64,000 nucleotides of DNA from Planctomycetales bacterium. GTDB taxonomy: Bacteria > Planctomycetota > Planctomycetia > Planctomycetales > Planctomycetaceae. Where the stretch lies: assembly GCA_028285345.1 (NCBI GenBank), contig JANQPT010000061.1:62001-126000 (forward strand). Reading direction: 5' to 3'. Positions 43,242-52,294 of this stretch are shown piece by piece. Both the position numbers and the translations under genes were made by a program. The notes under the pieces are model-generated. The model was not told the origin of the DNA and searched no databases. It saw nothing but the letters and a program-made list of their open reading frames with translations. Position 1 is the first letter of the stretch. Every line of letters begins with the position of its first letter.

Positions 43242-44552
43242 ATGAACAACATTCCCGACGCAGAGAATGCGACGACTCAGTCGCAGACAATCTATACCCG
43301 GACGTTTTGGTTATGCTATTTGGCCAATGTCTTATTGGTCACCGCCAACGCATTGACATTTCGTTTCGCTGAATTCGTCGCCTATCTGGGGGGTGAAGAG
43401 CGGATTGTGGGCACGATTGTGAGTGTCGGTATGGTGGCCGCGGTCGTTTCCCGTCTGGCTGTGGGACAGGCGATCGATCACTACGGAACCCGCGTCCTCT
43501 GGCGGATGTCGTCGCTGGTCCTGGCGGCAAGCTGCCCGTTGTTTCTCGCGGTCGAGACGTTGTCATGGCCGATCTATGCCGTCCGAATCCTATTCGCCGT
43601 GAGCATGGCCTGCATGTTCTCGTGCTCGATCGTGTATATCCAGCAGATGGTTCCCGCGCGTCGGCGGACGGAGGTGATCGCTAGCTTGGGAAGCAGCGGC
43701 TTCGTGGGCATGGTGATCGGTCCGCAGCTCGGCGACTTGATTTTCAATTCGATCTCCAGCGAACATGTTCAGTTTGCGGTGCTATTTGGGACGGCCGGTC
43801 TGCTGGGACTGCTCTATTTCGCCATTATTCATTCCATCACTGCAGAAGGGGGACACCAACGTCCTGCGGAGTCAGTTGCGGCCCACCGGTTGTTGCTGAG
43901 GTATTGGCCGGGCCAGATTCTACTGATCGCGATTGTGTTAGGGTCTGCTTTGACCGTTCCGACGGTGTTTCTGACGCGCTATGCGACGGAGCTGAATCTG
44001 CGTGGGATCGGAACTTTCTTCCTCATGTATTCGGGAACGGCGTTCACATGTCGTTTGCTGGCGGCGCGGTGGATGGAACGCGTCGGACTGCGACGGATGG
44101 TATTGATCGGAATGGCGGCGCTGGGCTGCGGCCAGTTCTTGTTCTTACCGGTGCATTTGGAATGGCATTTTCTATTCCCCGCCGCGGTCTGCGGATTAGG
44201 GCACGCACTCTTGTTTCCGGTGGTGATATCGATCGGATCAGGGAGTTTCCCCCGCGAATTCCGCGGCACCGGGACGACGTTGATCTTGGGATTCACCGAG
44301 ATCGGAATCATCATCGCCGCGCCGTTATTGGGGACGCTGATCGATTTGTTCGGATTTCATGTGATGTTCATGACGGCGGGCGCCGTGACGCTGTCAATTG
44401 GACTGCTGTACTATCTTTCGGCGGCAGAGCCGGTCGACCTTGCATTGCGCGAGGACGAACGACTCTCCGGCGAGATTGAGCAGGCGTTGCCGGTCGCGAC
44501 TTCGATCCATGAAGAAAAAAAGCCGGCCGCCTCGATTAGGCAGCCGGCGTGA
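43242..44552 (+). CDS. Major facilitator superfamily transporter
   Basis: The product has 436 residues with 12 hydrophobic spans and the MFS loop 2-3 motif in the form GQAIDHYGTRVLWR. There is a similar motif in the second half (AARWMERVGLRRMVLIG). The family covers drug exporters and metabolite carriers; nothing in the neighbourhood points to a substrate. The ATG at 43242 is chosen because the first span follows about 20 residues later. Its last 40 bp contain a terminator that works on the opposite strand. Confidence 0.85.
   Translation: MNNIPDAENATTQSQTIYTRTFWLCYLANVLLVTANALTFRFAEFVAYLGGEERIVGTIVSVGMVAAVVSRLAVGQAIDHYGTRVLWRMSSLVLAASCPLFLAVETLSWPIYAVRILFAVSMACMFSCSIVYIQQMVPARRRTEVIASLGSSGFVGMVIGPQLGDLIFNSISSEHVQFAVLFGTAGLLGLLYFAIIHSITAEGGHQRPAESVAAHRLLLRYWPGQILLIAIVLGSALTVPTVFLTRYATELNLRGIGTFFLMYSGTAFTCRLLAARWMERVGLRRMVLIGMAALGCGQFLFLPVHLEWHFLFPAAVCGLGHALLFPVVISIGSGSFPREFRGTGTTLILGFTEIGIIIAAPLLGTLIDLFGFHVMFMTAGAVTLSIGLLYYLSAAEPVDLALREDERLSGEIEQALPVATSIHEEKKPAASIRQPA
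44514..44549 (-). terminator. Intrinsic terminator for the minus-strand gene, inside the MFS coding end
   Basis: On the minus strand GCCGGC-T-GCCT, a 5-base loop and AGGC-G-GCCGGC form a stem with one mismatch, followed by seven T. It lies 44 bp past the stop of the convergent gene at 44593 and inside the last codons of the MFS gene. Confidence 0.75.
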
Positions 44553-44592
44553 GATGTTGCAGTGGAGTCCGTGGAAGTGCTTGACGGCCCGC

Positions 44593-45150
44593 TCACTCCG
44601 TGGTTGAGCCTGCATTTCCTTCGTCGCTGTCGTCTTTCGGCGCTTCGTCTTTGGGAGCTTCGTCGTTCGCGTCTCCGGGCTTAGAAACCCTTCCATCACC
44701 CACACGGTCGCGAACCATGACGGCGTCTGCGGCGACGCTGACTGGGGTTACATCAACCTGGAGAACGTAGGGTTCCGCGTTGTCCTCACGGCCCGCGTTG
44801 GCATATGCGATATAGATCGTGTGCGTCTTGATTAGGCCTTTGAATGTGTATGTATCTTGGCGGTCAGCGAGAAATCTATTTGCTCCCAGCTTGTCTGTGT
44901 TTACGCTTGAGTGACCGGAAACGATTTCATCAACTTGGCTTGCCGTGAGAAACTTGTTGTTTTGATCAGCATCTTGGAACGCTTCATTAAGAGCATTCAG
45001 GCTATTGTCGAAGTTTCGCTTGGCTTTAAACTCGAATAATACGACGAGAACGAGCACCAAAATGAGCCCCCAGACAAGGGCGCGTTCAACCGGCGATCTC
45101 GTCTTCTGGGCTTCCGGCGCATTGGGGGACGGTGTGGCTGAGTCAGACAT
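44593..45150 (-). CDS. Single-span membrane protein, unknown function
   Basis: The product has 185 residues: a polar N-terminus (about 1-25), one membrane span (VWGLILVLVLVVLFEF, about 27-42), a periplasmic domain of about 95 residues (YTFKGLIKTHTIYIAYA is its clearest strand-like part) and an acidic repetitive tail (NDEAPKDEAPKDDSDEGN). No known domain is recognised. The start at 45150 has AGGA at a good distance; the Met two codons upstream is an alternative. It follows the next small gene by 120 bp on the same strand and ends in a clear terminator. Confidence 0.65.
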   Translation of the reverse strand: MSDSATPSPNAPEAQKTRSPVERALVWGLILVLVLVVLFEFKAKRNFDNSLNALNEAFQDADQNNKFLTASQVDEIVSGHSSVNTDKLGANRFLADRQDTYTFKGLIKTHTIYIAYANAGREDNAEPYVLQVDVTPVSVAADAVMVRDRVGDGRVSKPGDANDEAPKDEAPKDDSDEGNAGSTTE

Positions 45151-45270
45151 GGGCATCGATCCTTTTAGGAGTTCTGGATAAGAGTGATATACCTTAAGGC
45201 GATAACGAGATTGTCGATGTGTTTCCGATCGCAGGTTTCCCGTCATCGACGGGGGCCGTGCATTCACCGG

Positions 45271-45579
45271 CTACATTGAACCGCCGGGTGAATCAGTCCG
45301 ATTCTGAGCGGGCTGGTGCAGGCCGGCTTCGATTTCCTTGACGACTTCCGCAAGCTGTGCCGGATCACCGGTGCCCAACACGTGCTCGATTCTACTGGGG
45401 GGAACTCCAAGCCGTTTCATTGTCTCAGCAGCCTGTTCCCACATGCTTTGTTGTTTTTTCTTTCCCGTCGTCAAGTACAGATTGGTGACGAGTTCGGCCA
45501 GTCGTTGCCGGTCGATTTGAGGGCGATTATTGTAAAAGCGCTTGATCAGTTTTTGCTGGTAAGGACTGTGATCGGCCAT
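45271..45579 (-). CDS. Conserved small helical protein, unknown function
   Basis: This soluble, highly charged protein of 102 residues is predicted to be almost entirely helical: YQQKLIKRFYNNRPQIDRQRLAELVTNLYL, KKKQQSMWEQAAETMKRLGVP and PAQLAEVVKEIEAGL. The ATG at 45579 (ADHSPYQQ) is chosen because the upstream frame reads like non-coding DNA. I recall similar short proteins in other planctomycetes but cannot name a domain. It is likely co-transcribed with the single-span protein behind it. Confidence 0.65.
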   Translation of the reverse strand: MADHSPYQQKLIKRFYNNRPQIDRQRLAELVTNLYLTTGKKKQQSMWEQAAETMKRLGVPPSRIEHVLGTGDPAQLAEVVKEIEAGLHQPAQNRTDSPGGSM

Positions 45580-46253
45580 TTCCGCGCCTGTAGCAGCGTT
45601 TCGAACTCTGTCGCGATTGCAGTGAGTATGGGTGAGACTTGCAGACCCGACCGTGCGACAACCTGCCCAATTCGGTCGTAAGCGCAAGCGTAACAGTATC
45701 GAACAGCAATTTCGACCATGTTGCCAGGGTTCCGCTGTTTTTCTTGGCAAACTTTTCCGGTCAGGAAGCCGTTAGTCCGCGCCGGTGCGAGCACGCTCCA
45801 CGGCGGCTCACTCGTTGGATGATCCGTTTTTTTGACAAGTTGGCCGACAATCAAAAAAATGACTCGCACTTCGAAATATCGTTGATTATCATGGTGAGTC
45901 TTCGGGGGGGGACTAGCGATACGATTCGCCGTAATGCATTGGAGATGAGAAGACCGATCGACTGAGAGACGCCACTTGCGATCAACCAAAGCCTCACGAC
46001 GCAAAACGATCCAAGGTTCCCGCATCAGAAGAGTCAAACGGAGTCCTAATGACGATGTCGGTACCCTGCGTGCTTGGTTTTCGATCGATTTCGGGTTTGA
46101 AGACGCATTCTTGGAAGGCGGATTCAAATCCGACTGTGGATGGAATTCATGGACGCACGGATGCACTCACCATTGAGACTTTACGACTGCCGCTTTGCAT
46201 GGGTTGCATAGTCAGGGGAGAGCAGGCAGCGTATACCGACAGGAGCTTTCCCA
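45580..46253. other. Gene-free 670-bp stretch between divergent genes
   Basis: Several open frames exist but none has a start signal or a protein-like sequence. A TTGACA box (45832-45837) followed after 17 bp by AAAAAT could be a weak promoter towards the desaturase gene, which would give a leader of almost 400 bases. Nothing else recognisable. Confidence 0.35.
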
Positions 46254-47315
46254 GTGTCGACAAGGACAGAATTTACACCCGAAGAATCGAACGCACTCGC
46301 TGACAAGAACTCCCTGATCCATTTGGTCTGCCTTCCCGCCGGCGCAGCGGGGTTAGTTTTTCTGGCTCTACGATGGCCAGCCGACCATTGGACCGTGCGA
46401 ACATTCTGGACGCTGTTTACCGCCTACTTCCTATTCTGTTGGACGAGTTGTTTTCACGAAACCGCCCATCAGACGCTGTGGCGGTCTCGCGGGTTGAGCA
46501 TTTGGCTGGGGCGATTCCTCGGCACGGCTATGTTCACGCCCTATACCGTGTATCGCGAAAGCCATATTCGGCACCACGCGTATTTGAATAAGCCGACTGA
46601 CTGGGAACTGTGGCCGTATTCCGACCCCAAGACCTCGGTCACATTTCGCCGATGGTTCGTTTGGCTGGACCTAGTGATGGGCGTCTTTTGCAGCCCGGCG
46701 ATTTACGGCCGGCTCTACTTCCACAAGGACTCTCCGCTGACAAACCCACAAGTCAGGAAAGCGATCCGCAATGAGTATCTTGGCATCGCGATTGTCTGGG
46801 GCGGGATCATCGTGCTCTGCACCTATTTTCACGTCTGGACGGAATTCTTCATCATTTGGGGGATTCCCCATTTTATTGCGGGCATCTTTCAGAGCGTTCG
46901 CAAGCTGACGGAGCACTTGGGAATGTCCAGCTACGACCCCATGTTGGGCACGCGTACGGTGTTGGGTGGCGGATGGTTCACCAAATTTTGCTCGTTCGCC
47001 AACTTCGACATTTTTATTCACGGTCCTCATCACCGACACCCGCGCCTGGCCCACAACGCGCTGGGAGAGAAGATGGAGAAGTATGTTGAAGACCATCCGG
47101 GGGTTTCCTTTCCGCGGTATGCGACGTACTTCGGAGCCATCCGCGACACGATTCCGGCGATGATCAAGACTCCAGGCGTGGGCATGAACGCCGGGGCGGA
47201 GGCGCCCGCGGAGGACAAAGACAGGGGCGTCGTCAATTTCGTGGCCGATGTGAGTGAAGAGGTCTTGGCGGATGAAGACGCCACACTCAAAACGGAAGTA
47301 ACAGCCAGCGGTTGA
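46254..47315 (+). CDS. Fatty acid desaturase / hydroxylase-like membrane enzyme
   Basis: This 353-residue protein has four to six membrane spans and the three histidine boxes of membrane di-iron enzymes: HETAH (68-72), HIRHH (104-108) and HGPHH (256-260), plus an extra His in RKLTEHLGM. Members introduce double bases or hydroxyls into acyl chains, sterols or carotenoids using O2. The substrate is not clear; the spacing fits the broad FA_desaturase family. The GTG start at 46254 is supported by AGGAG ten bases before it. The last 60 residues are acidic and probably not catalytic. Confidence 0.85.
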   Translation: MSTRTEFTPEESNALADKNSLIHLVCLPAGAAGLVFLALRWPADHWTVRTFWTLFTAYFLFCWTSCFHETAHQTLWRSRGLSIWLGRFLGTAMFTPYTVYRESHIRHHAYLNKPTDWELWPYSDPKTSVTFRRWFVWLDLVMGVFCSPAIYGRLYFHKDSPLTNPQVRKAIRNEYLGIAIVWGGIIVLCTYFHVWTEFFIIWGIPHFIAGIFQSVRKLTEHLGMSSYDPMLGTRTVLGGGWFTKFCSFANFDIFIHGPHHRHPRLAHNALGEKMEKYVEDHPGVSFPRYATYFGAIRDTIPAMIKTPGVGMNAGAEAPAEDKDRGVVNFVADVSEEVLADEDATLKTEVTASG

Positions 47316-47345
47316 TCGAGCGGAAACTGCGAGTCCGACCTCGAC

Positions 47346-48428
<1,083 letters not shown>

Positions 48429-48449
48429 GGCAGAGGGTTCCTACAAGTC

Positions 48450-48525
48450 GTTTCAAAACCCTCTGACGCGTCGCGCCGACACTTGTATTCAAGTATCTCA
48501 AGCAGGCGCAACCGGGTTTTGAAAC
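48450..48525 (+). repeat. 76-bp inverted-repeat element, copy 5
   Basis: Arms GTTTCAAAACCC (48450-48461) and GGGTTTTGAAAC (48514-48525), with the flank CTACAAGT on the left as in copy 1. The centre has CTCTGACGCGTCGCGCCGAC. It lies between sdhB and gcvT, and its edge is 21 bp from the gcvT start codon. Confidence 0.9.
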
Positions 48526-48554
48526 TGGTTCTCGGCGGAAGCGGCTGAAATTGG

Positions 48555-49313
48555 TCAATTGGCGGCCGTCAGGGCCGCTTTGAGGTATTCGCGATTGAGC
48601 CGGGCGATATTGGATAGTGAAATGCCTGCGGGACAGGCGGCTTCGCATTCGGCGGTATTTGTGCAGTTGCCGAATCCTTCCTCATCCATGCGCGCAACCA
48701 TATTCAACACGCGCGAGGCGCGTTCGGGCTTTCCTTGCGGCAACAGCGCCATCTGCGAGACCTTAGCGCCGACAAACAGCATGGCCGAGGCGTTTTTGCA
48801 CGCGGCGACGCAAGCGCCACAGCCGATGCAGGCGGCGGCGTCCATCGCCTTGTCGGCATCAGTTTTGGGGACGAGCACAGCGTTGGCGTCGGGAGCACTC
48901 CCGCAGTTGACCGAGACGTAGCCGCCCGCGGCGATCACCCGGTCGAGCGCCGAGCGATCAACGACGAGGTCACGAATCACTGGAAAGGCCTTGGCCCGCC
49001 AGGGCTCGATGACGATGGTGTCGCCATCGCGAAAATGCCGCATGTGCAACTGACAGGTCGTGGTTTCATTATCTGGCCCATGGGCCTGACCGTTGATCAT
49101 CAGGCTGCACATGCCGCAAATCCCCTCGCGGCAGTCGTGGTCAAATGCGACCGGTTCCTCGTCTTGTGCGATCAGATTTTCGTTGAGCACATCGAGCATT
49201 TCCAGAAAGGACATTTCGGTCGAAACGTCCTCTAGATGATAGGTGTGGAACTGGCCCGCTTCATCCCGCGATGGTTGACGCCAGACTTTGAGCGTCAGTT
49301 TCAGACTACTCAT
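48555..49313 (-). CDS. sdhB: Succinate dehydrogenase iron-sulfur subunit
   Basis: This 252-residue protein carries three Fe-S clusters: the [2Fe-2S] ligands in CREGICGMC with a later Cys, the [4Fe-4S] set in CIGCGACVAACKN, and the [3Fe-4S] region with CTNTAECEAACP. It passes electrons from SdhA to the cytochrome b subunit. Sequence type and the operon order sdhC-sdhA-sdhB are those of the single-cytochrome (type B) enzyme known from Bacteroidetes. Two bases separate it from sdhA. Confidence 0.96.
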   Translation of the reverse strand: MSSLKLTLKVWRQPSRDEAGQFHTYHLEDVSTEMSFLEMLDVLNENLIAQDEEPVAFDHDCREGICGMCSLMINGQAHGPDNETTTCQLHMRHFRDGDTIVIEPWRAKAFPVIRDLVVDRSALDRVIAAGGYVSVNCGSAPDANAVLVPKTDADKAMDAAACIGCGACVAACKNASAMLFVGAKVSQMALLPQGKPERASRVLNMVARMDEEGFGNCTNTAECEAACPAGISLSNIARLNREYLKAALTAAN

Positions 49314-49315
49314 AG

Positions 49316-51247
49316 CTATTTGTAACTCCTCTGGGTGAGTTTGACGGTCTCAAAGGTGAGCGGCTCGGTGTGCCGCGTCGCCGGGCTATCCGTGCCTTGG
49401 TACTCCCAGGCAGCGACGTGACAGAAGTTTTCGTCGTCGCGCATCGCTTCGTTTTCAGCCGTTTGGTGTTCCTCGCGGAAGTGGCCGCCGCAGGACTCCT
49501 GACGTTCAAGGGCGTCGCGGGCCAGTAACTCTCCAAACTCCAGGAAATCGGCGACGCGACCGGCGTGTTCCAAGTTTTGGTTGAGTGCCTCCCCTTTTCC
49601 AAGCACCTTGACGTTTTGCCAGAACTCTTCGCGGAGAGCCGTGATTTTGTCAATCGCGTCGTTGAGTCCTTGGGCTGTACGGGACATTCCGCAGTCGTTC
49701 CACATGATGTGGCCCAGCTCGCGGTGAATGCTGTCCACAGACCGCTCTCCGTTGACATTGCGGATCCGTTCGAGGCGATTTCGGGAATCGACCAGCGACT
49801 CCTGAAATGCGGGGTGGTGCGTTGTAACGCGGGGAAGCTGCCTGCCTGCCAAATGATTTGCAATCGTATAGGGCGCCACAAAGTAACCGTCGGCCAACCC
49901 TTGCATCAGGGCGCTGGCGCCGAGGCGGTTTGCGCCGTGGTCTGAGAAATTGGCCTCGCCCAGCACAAACAGCCCGGGGAGCGTGCTCTCAAGGTTGTAG
50001 TCGACCCACAGGCCGCCCATTGTGTAATGCACGGCGGGATAGATTCGCATCGGGACGTGATACGGATCCTCGTCCGTGATCTTTTTGTACATATGGAACA
50101 GGTTGCCATATTTTTGGTGGATCACGTCTTCGCCGTCGCGGGCGATGGCATCCTTGAAATCGAGGAAAACCGCCATGCCTGTCTCGCCGACACCGTAGCC
50201 CGCATCACACCGTTCTTTGGCGGCGCGGGAGGCGACGTCACGGGGAACCATGTTGCCGAATGCGGGGTACCGCCGTTCGAGGTAATAGTCACGATCCTCG
50301 TCCGGGATTTCTGTTGCGGGGCGTTTATCGTCAGCGCTCTTGGGAACCCACACGCGGCCGTCGTTACGGAGGCTTTCGCTCATCAAAGTGAGTTTGGATT
50401 GATAGTCTCCCGAGACCGGAATGCAGGTGGGATGAATCTGCGTGAAGCATGGGTTTGCGAAGTACGCGCCGCGCTTGTATGCCCTCCAGGCGGCGGTGAC
50501 GTTGCTGCCCTTGGCATTGGTGGAAAGGTAATAGGCGTTGCCGTAGCCACCCGTGCAGAGCAAGACTGCGTGCCCGCAATACGTCTCGAATTCGCCCGTC
50601 ATCAGGTTTCGTGCCACGACCCCGCGAGCGACTCCGTCGACAACCACCACGTCGAGCATTTCACGCCGCGGGAAGAGTTTGACTTTGCCGTGCTCGACCT
50701 GTCGCATCAATGAGCCGTAGGCGCCGAGCAGCAGTTGCTGTCCGGTCTGTCCCCGCGCGTAGAACGTTCGCGAGACCTGGGCGCCTCCAAATGTCCGGTT
50801 GGCAAGCAGTCCGCCGTATTCGCGTGCGAAGGGTACGCCCTGGGCGACGCATTGGTCGATGATCAGGTTGCTGACGTGCGCAAGCCGATAGACGTTGGCT
50901 TCCCGACTGCGGTAATCACCGCCCTTGACGGTATCGTAAAACAGCCGCATCACGCTATCACCGTCGTTGGGATAGTTTTTTGCGGCGTTGATGCCCCCTT
51001 GCGCGGCGATGCTGTGTGCGCGGCGTGGGGAGTCCTGAATGCACAGATTAGTGACGTTATAACCCAATTCAGCGAGCGACGCGGCCGCTGCGGCGCCGGC
51101 CAGCCCGGTGCCGACAACGATCACATCGAACTTTCGCTTGTTATTGGGGGCGACCAGTTTCATTTCGAACTGGTGTTTTTCCCACTTATCTTCGATCGGC
51201 CCTCCGGGGATCTTGGCGTCCAGTCTAGTTTCCTCCACGACACTCAT
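49316..51247 (-). CDS. sdhA: Succinate dehydrogenase flavoprotein subunit
   Basis: This 643-residue FAD subunit oxidises succinate to fumarate. The Rossmann motif is VVGTGLAGAAAAASLAELG; the covalent FAD His is in RRAHSIAAQGGINAAKNY; active-site segments include GGLLANRTFGGAQVSRTFYARGQTGQQLL and GLFVLGEANFSDHGANRLGASALMQGLADG. The length and motifs fit type B SdhA/FrdA, so direction (dehydrogenase or fumarate reductase) cannot be set by sequence alone. Confidence 0.96.
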   Translation of the reverse strand: MSVVEETRLDAKIPGGPIEDKWEKHQFEMKLVAPNNKRKFDVIVVGTGLAGAAAAASLAELGYNVTNLCIQDSPRRAHSIAAQGGINAAKNYPNDGDSVMRLFYDTVKGGDYRSREANVYRLAHVSNLIIDQCVAQGVPFAREYGGLLANRTFGGAQVSRTFYARGQTGQQLLLGAYGSLMRQVEHGKVKLFPRREMLDVVVVDGVARGVVARNLMTGEFETYCGHAVLLCTGGYGNAYYLSTNAKGSNVTAAWRAYKRGAYFANPCFTQIHPTCIPVSGDYQSKLTLMSESLRNDGRVWVPKSADDKRPATEIPDEDRDYYLERRYPAFGNMVPRDVASRAAKERCDAGYGVGETGMAVFLDFKDAIARDGEDVIHQKYGNLFHMYKKITDEDPYHVPMRIYPAVHYTMGGLWVDYNLESTLPGLFVLGEANFSDHGANRLGASALMQGLADGYFVAPYTIANHLAGRQLPRVTTHHPAFQESLVDSRNRLERIRNVNGERSVDSIHRELGHIMWNDCGMSRTAQGLNDAIDKITALREEFWQNVKVLGKGEALNQNLEHAGRVADFLEFGELLARDALERQESCGGHFREEHQTAENEAMRDDENFCHVAAWEYQGTDSPATRHTEPLTFETVKLTQRSYK

Positions 51248-51331
51248 CGTAAAGTCCCTCTCATCGTCCAGTGTGACGGCTAAGGCCAGTTGGGTCCGGT
51301 GCGCGAATTGACTTTCTGCGACGAACTCAGA

Positions 51332-52072
51332 TCATTTTCGCTGCGTGATAGAAGTGGGAGTTTCGGCACGGTTCTCGGTGGTCTGCGTCTCGGTTTCCTT
51401 GAACCGCCCCAAATAGCCCATCGCCGGAAACGAGGCAAACCCCAATCCGATGCAAACGGCGAAGATGAAACCGAAGGTTTTGATGAGCGGCGTATATTTG
51501 GGGTGATTGAGTCCCATCGTCTGAAAGGCGCTTTGAAATCCGTGAAAAAGATGGATTCCCAAAACGAGCGTGCCAATTAAATAAACGACTTGTGTGAAGC
51601 CTTCGCTCAGGATCCTGCCCGCTTTGGCCGCTTCGCTGGCGTCGTCGCCGGGCGAGATGATGCCCAGCTTGAAGTGCCCCAAGTGGATCAACAGGAACAT
51701 CAGCACGATCAATCCGGTGGGAACCATCAGTTTGCTGGCGAGATTTGGGGCGCCCTTGGAACTCGGGTCGATTACTTTCGACCGTTGTGTGTCGTACTTG
51801 ACCTCGCGGGCCGCCCGGTTCTCGCCGGCGGTGATGAGTCCCAGCGCGATGTGCAGGATGAACAGCAAAAACAGCCCCGTCTCGGCGATGGGGAGCAGAA
51901 TCTTTTGAGCGTGCAGTGCGTGAGCGTAGGCATCGTACTCGGCAGCGCCGACATACAGCAGGAGATTTCCCGAAAGGTGGACGACGAGAAATCCGCAGAG
52001 CGCCAATCCGGTGACGCTCATCAGGAGCTTTTTACCGATCGACGATGATAAGGCTCGAATCAGCGAGGTCAA
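51332..52072 (-). CDS. sdhC: Succinate dehydrogenase cytochrome b subunit (type B)
   Basis: This 246-residue protein has five membrane spans and histidines placed for two b hemes (VVHLSGNLLLY, FLLFILHIALG, LLIHLGHFKLG, LGIHLFHGFQSAF). A single polypeptide anchor is typical of type B enzymes. The start is TTG at 52072: GAGGAG lies eight bases before it and no other in-frame start gives the first span. A matching promoter lies about 140 bp upstream. Confidence 0.92.
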   Translation of the reverse strand: MTSLIRALSSSIGKKLLMSVTGLALCGFLVVHLSGNLLLYVGAAEYDAYAHALHAQKILLPIAETGLFLLFILHIALGLITAGENRAAREVKYDTQRSKVIDPSSKGAPNLASKLMVPTGLIVLMFLLIHLGHFKLGIISPGDDASEAAKAGRILSEGFTQVVYLIGTLVLGIHLFHGFQSAFQTMGLNHPKYTPLIKTFGFIFAVCIGLGFASFPAMGYLGRFKETETQTTENRAETPTSITQRK

Positions 52073-52206
52073 AGTCCGTCTCCTCGAAGCTGTGCCGTGT
52101 ATGATCGAGTGAATCGCAGTTCTGCCGCCATCCGCCGTATTCGCTTCAGGTGTGGCTCATCGGCTGGAATCTGCAGGCGGTCGGCGTTTCGCGTTAACTC
52201 TAACGG

Positions 52207-52234
52207 ATTATAGGAGAACGGACTCCACTTGCAA
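52207..52234 (-). promoter_or_regulatory. Sigma-70-type promoter for sdhCAB
   Basis: On the minus strand TTGCAA (52234-52229), a 16-bp spacer and a perfect TATAAT (52212-52207). The transcript would start near 52200 and carry a leader of about 130 bases before sdhC. Confidence 0.6.
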
Positions 52235-52294
52235 TCGTCGGTCGTCGCGCGCACCGACAGTCGGTTGGATTCTCTAAAATGAGAACGCGTGAGG

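Noticed and set aside
45832..45860. TTGACA...AAAAAT as the promoter of the desaturase gene
   Set aside because: The -10 is poor and the distance to the start is about 400 bp; kept only as a remark in the gap description.
45546..46166. 206-residue frame in the gap before the desaturase gene
   Set aside because: Composition is not protein-like, it overlaps the supported small gene at 45271-45579 and has no start signal.
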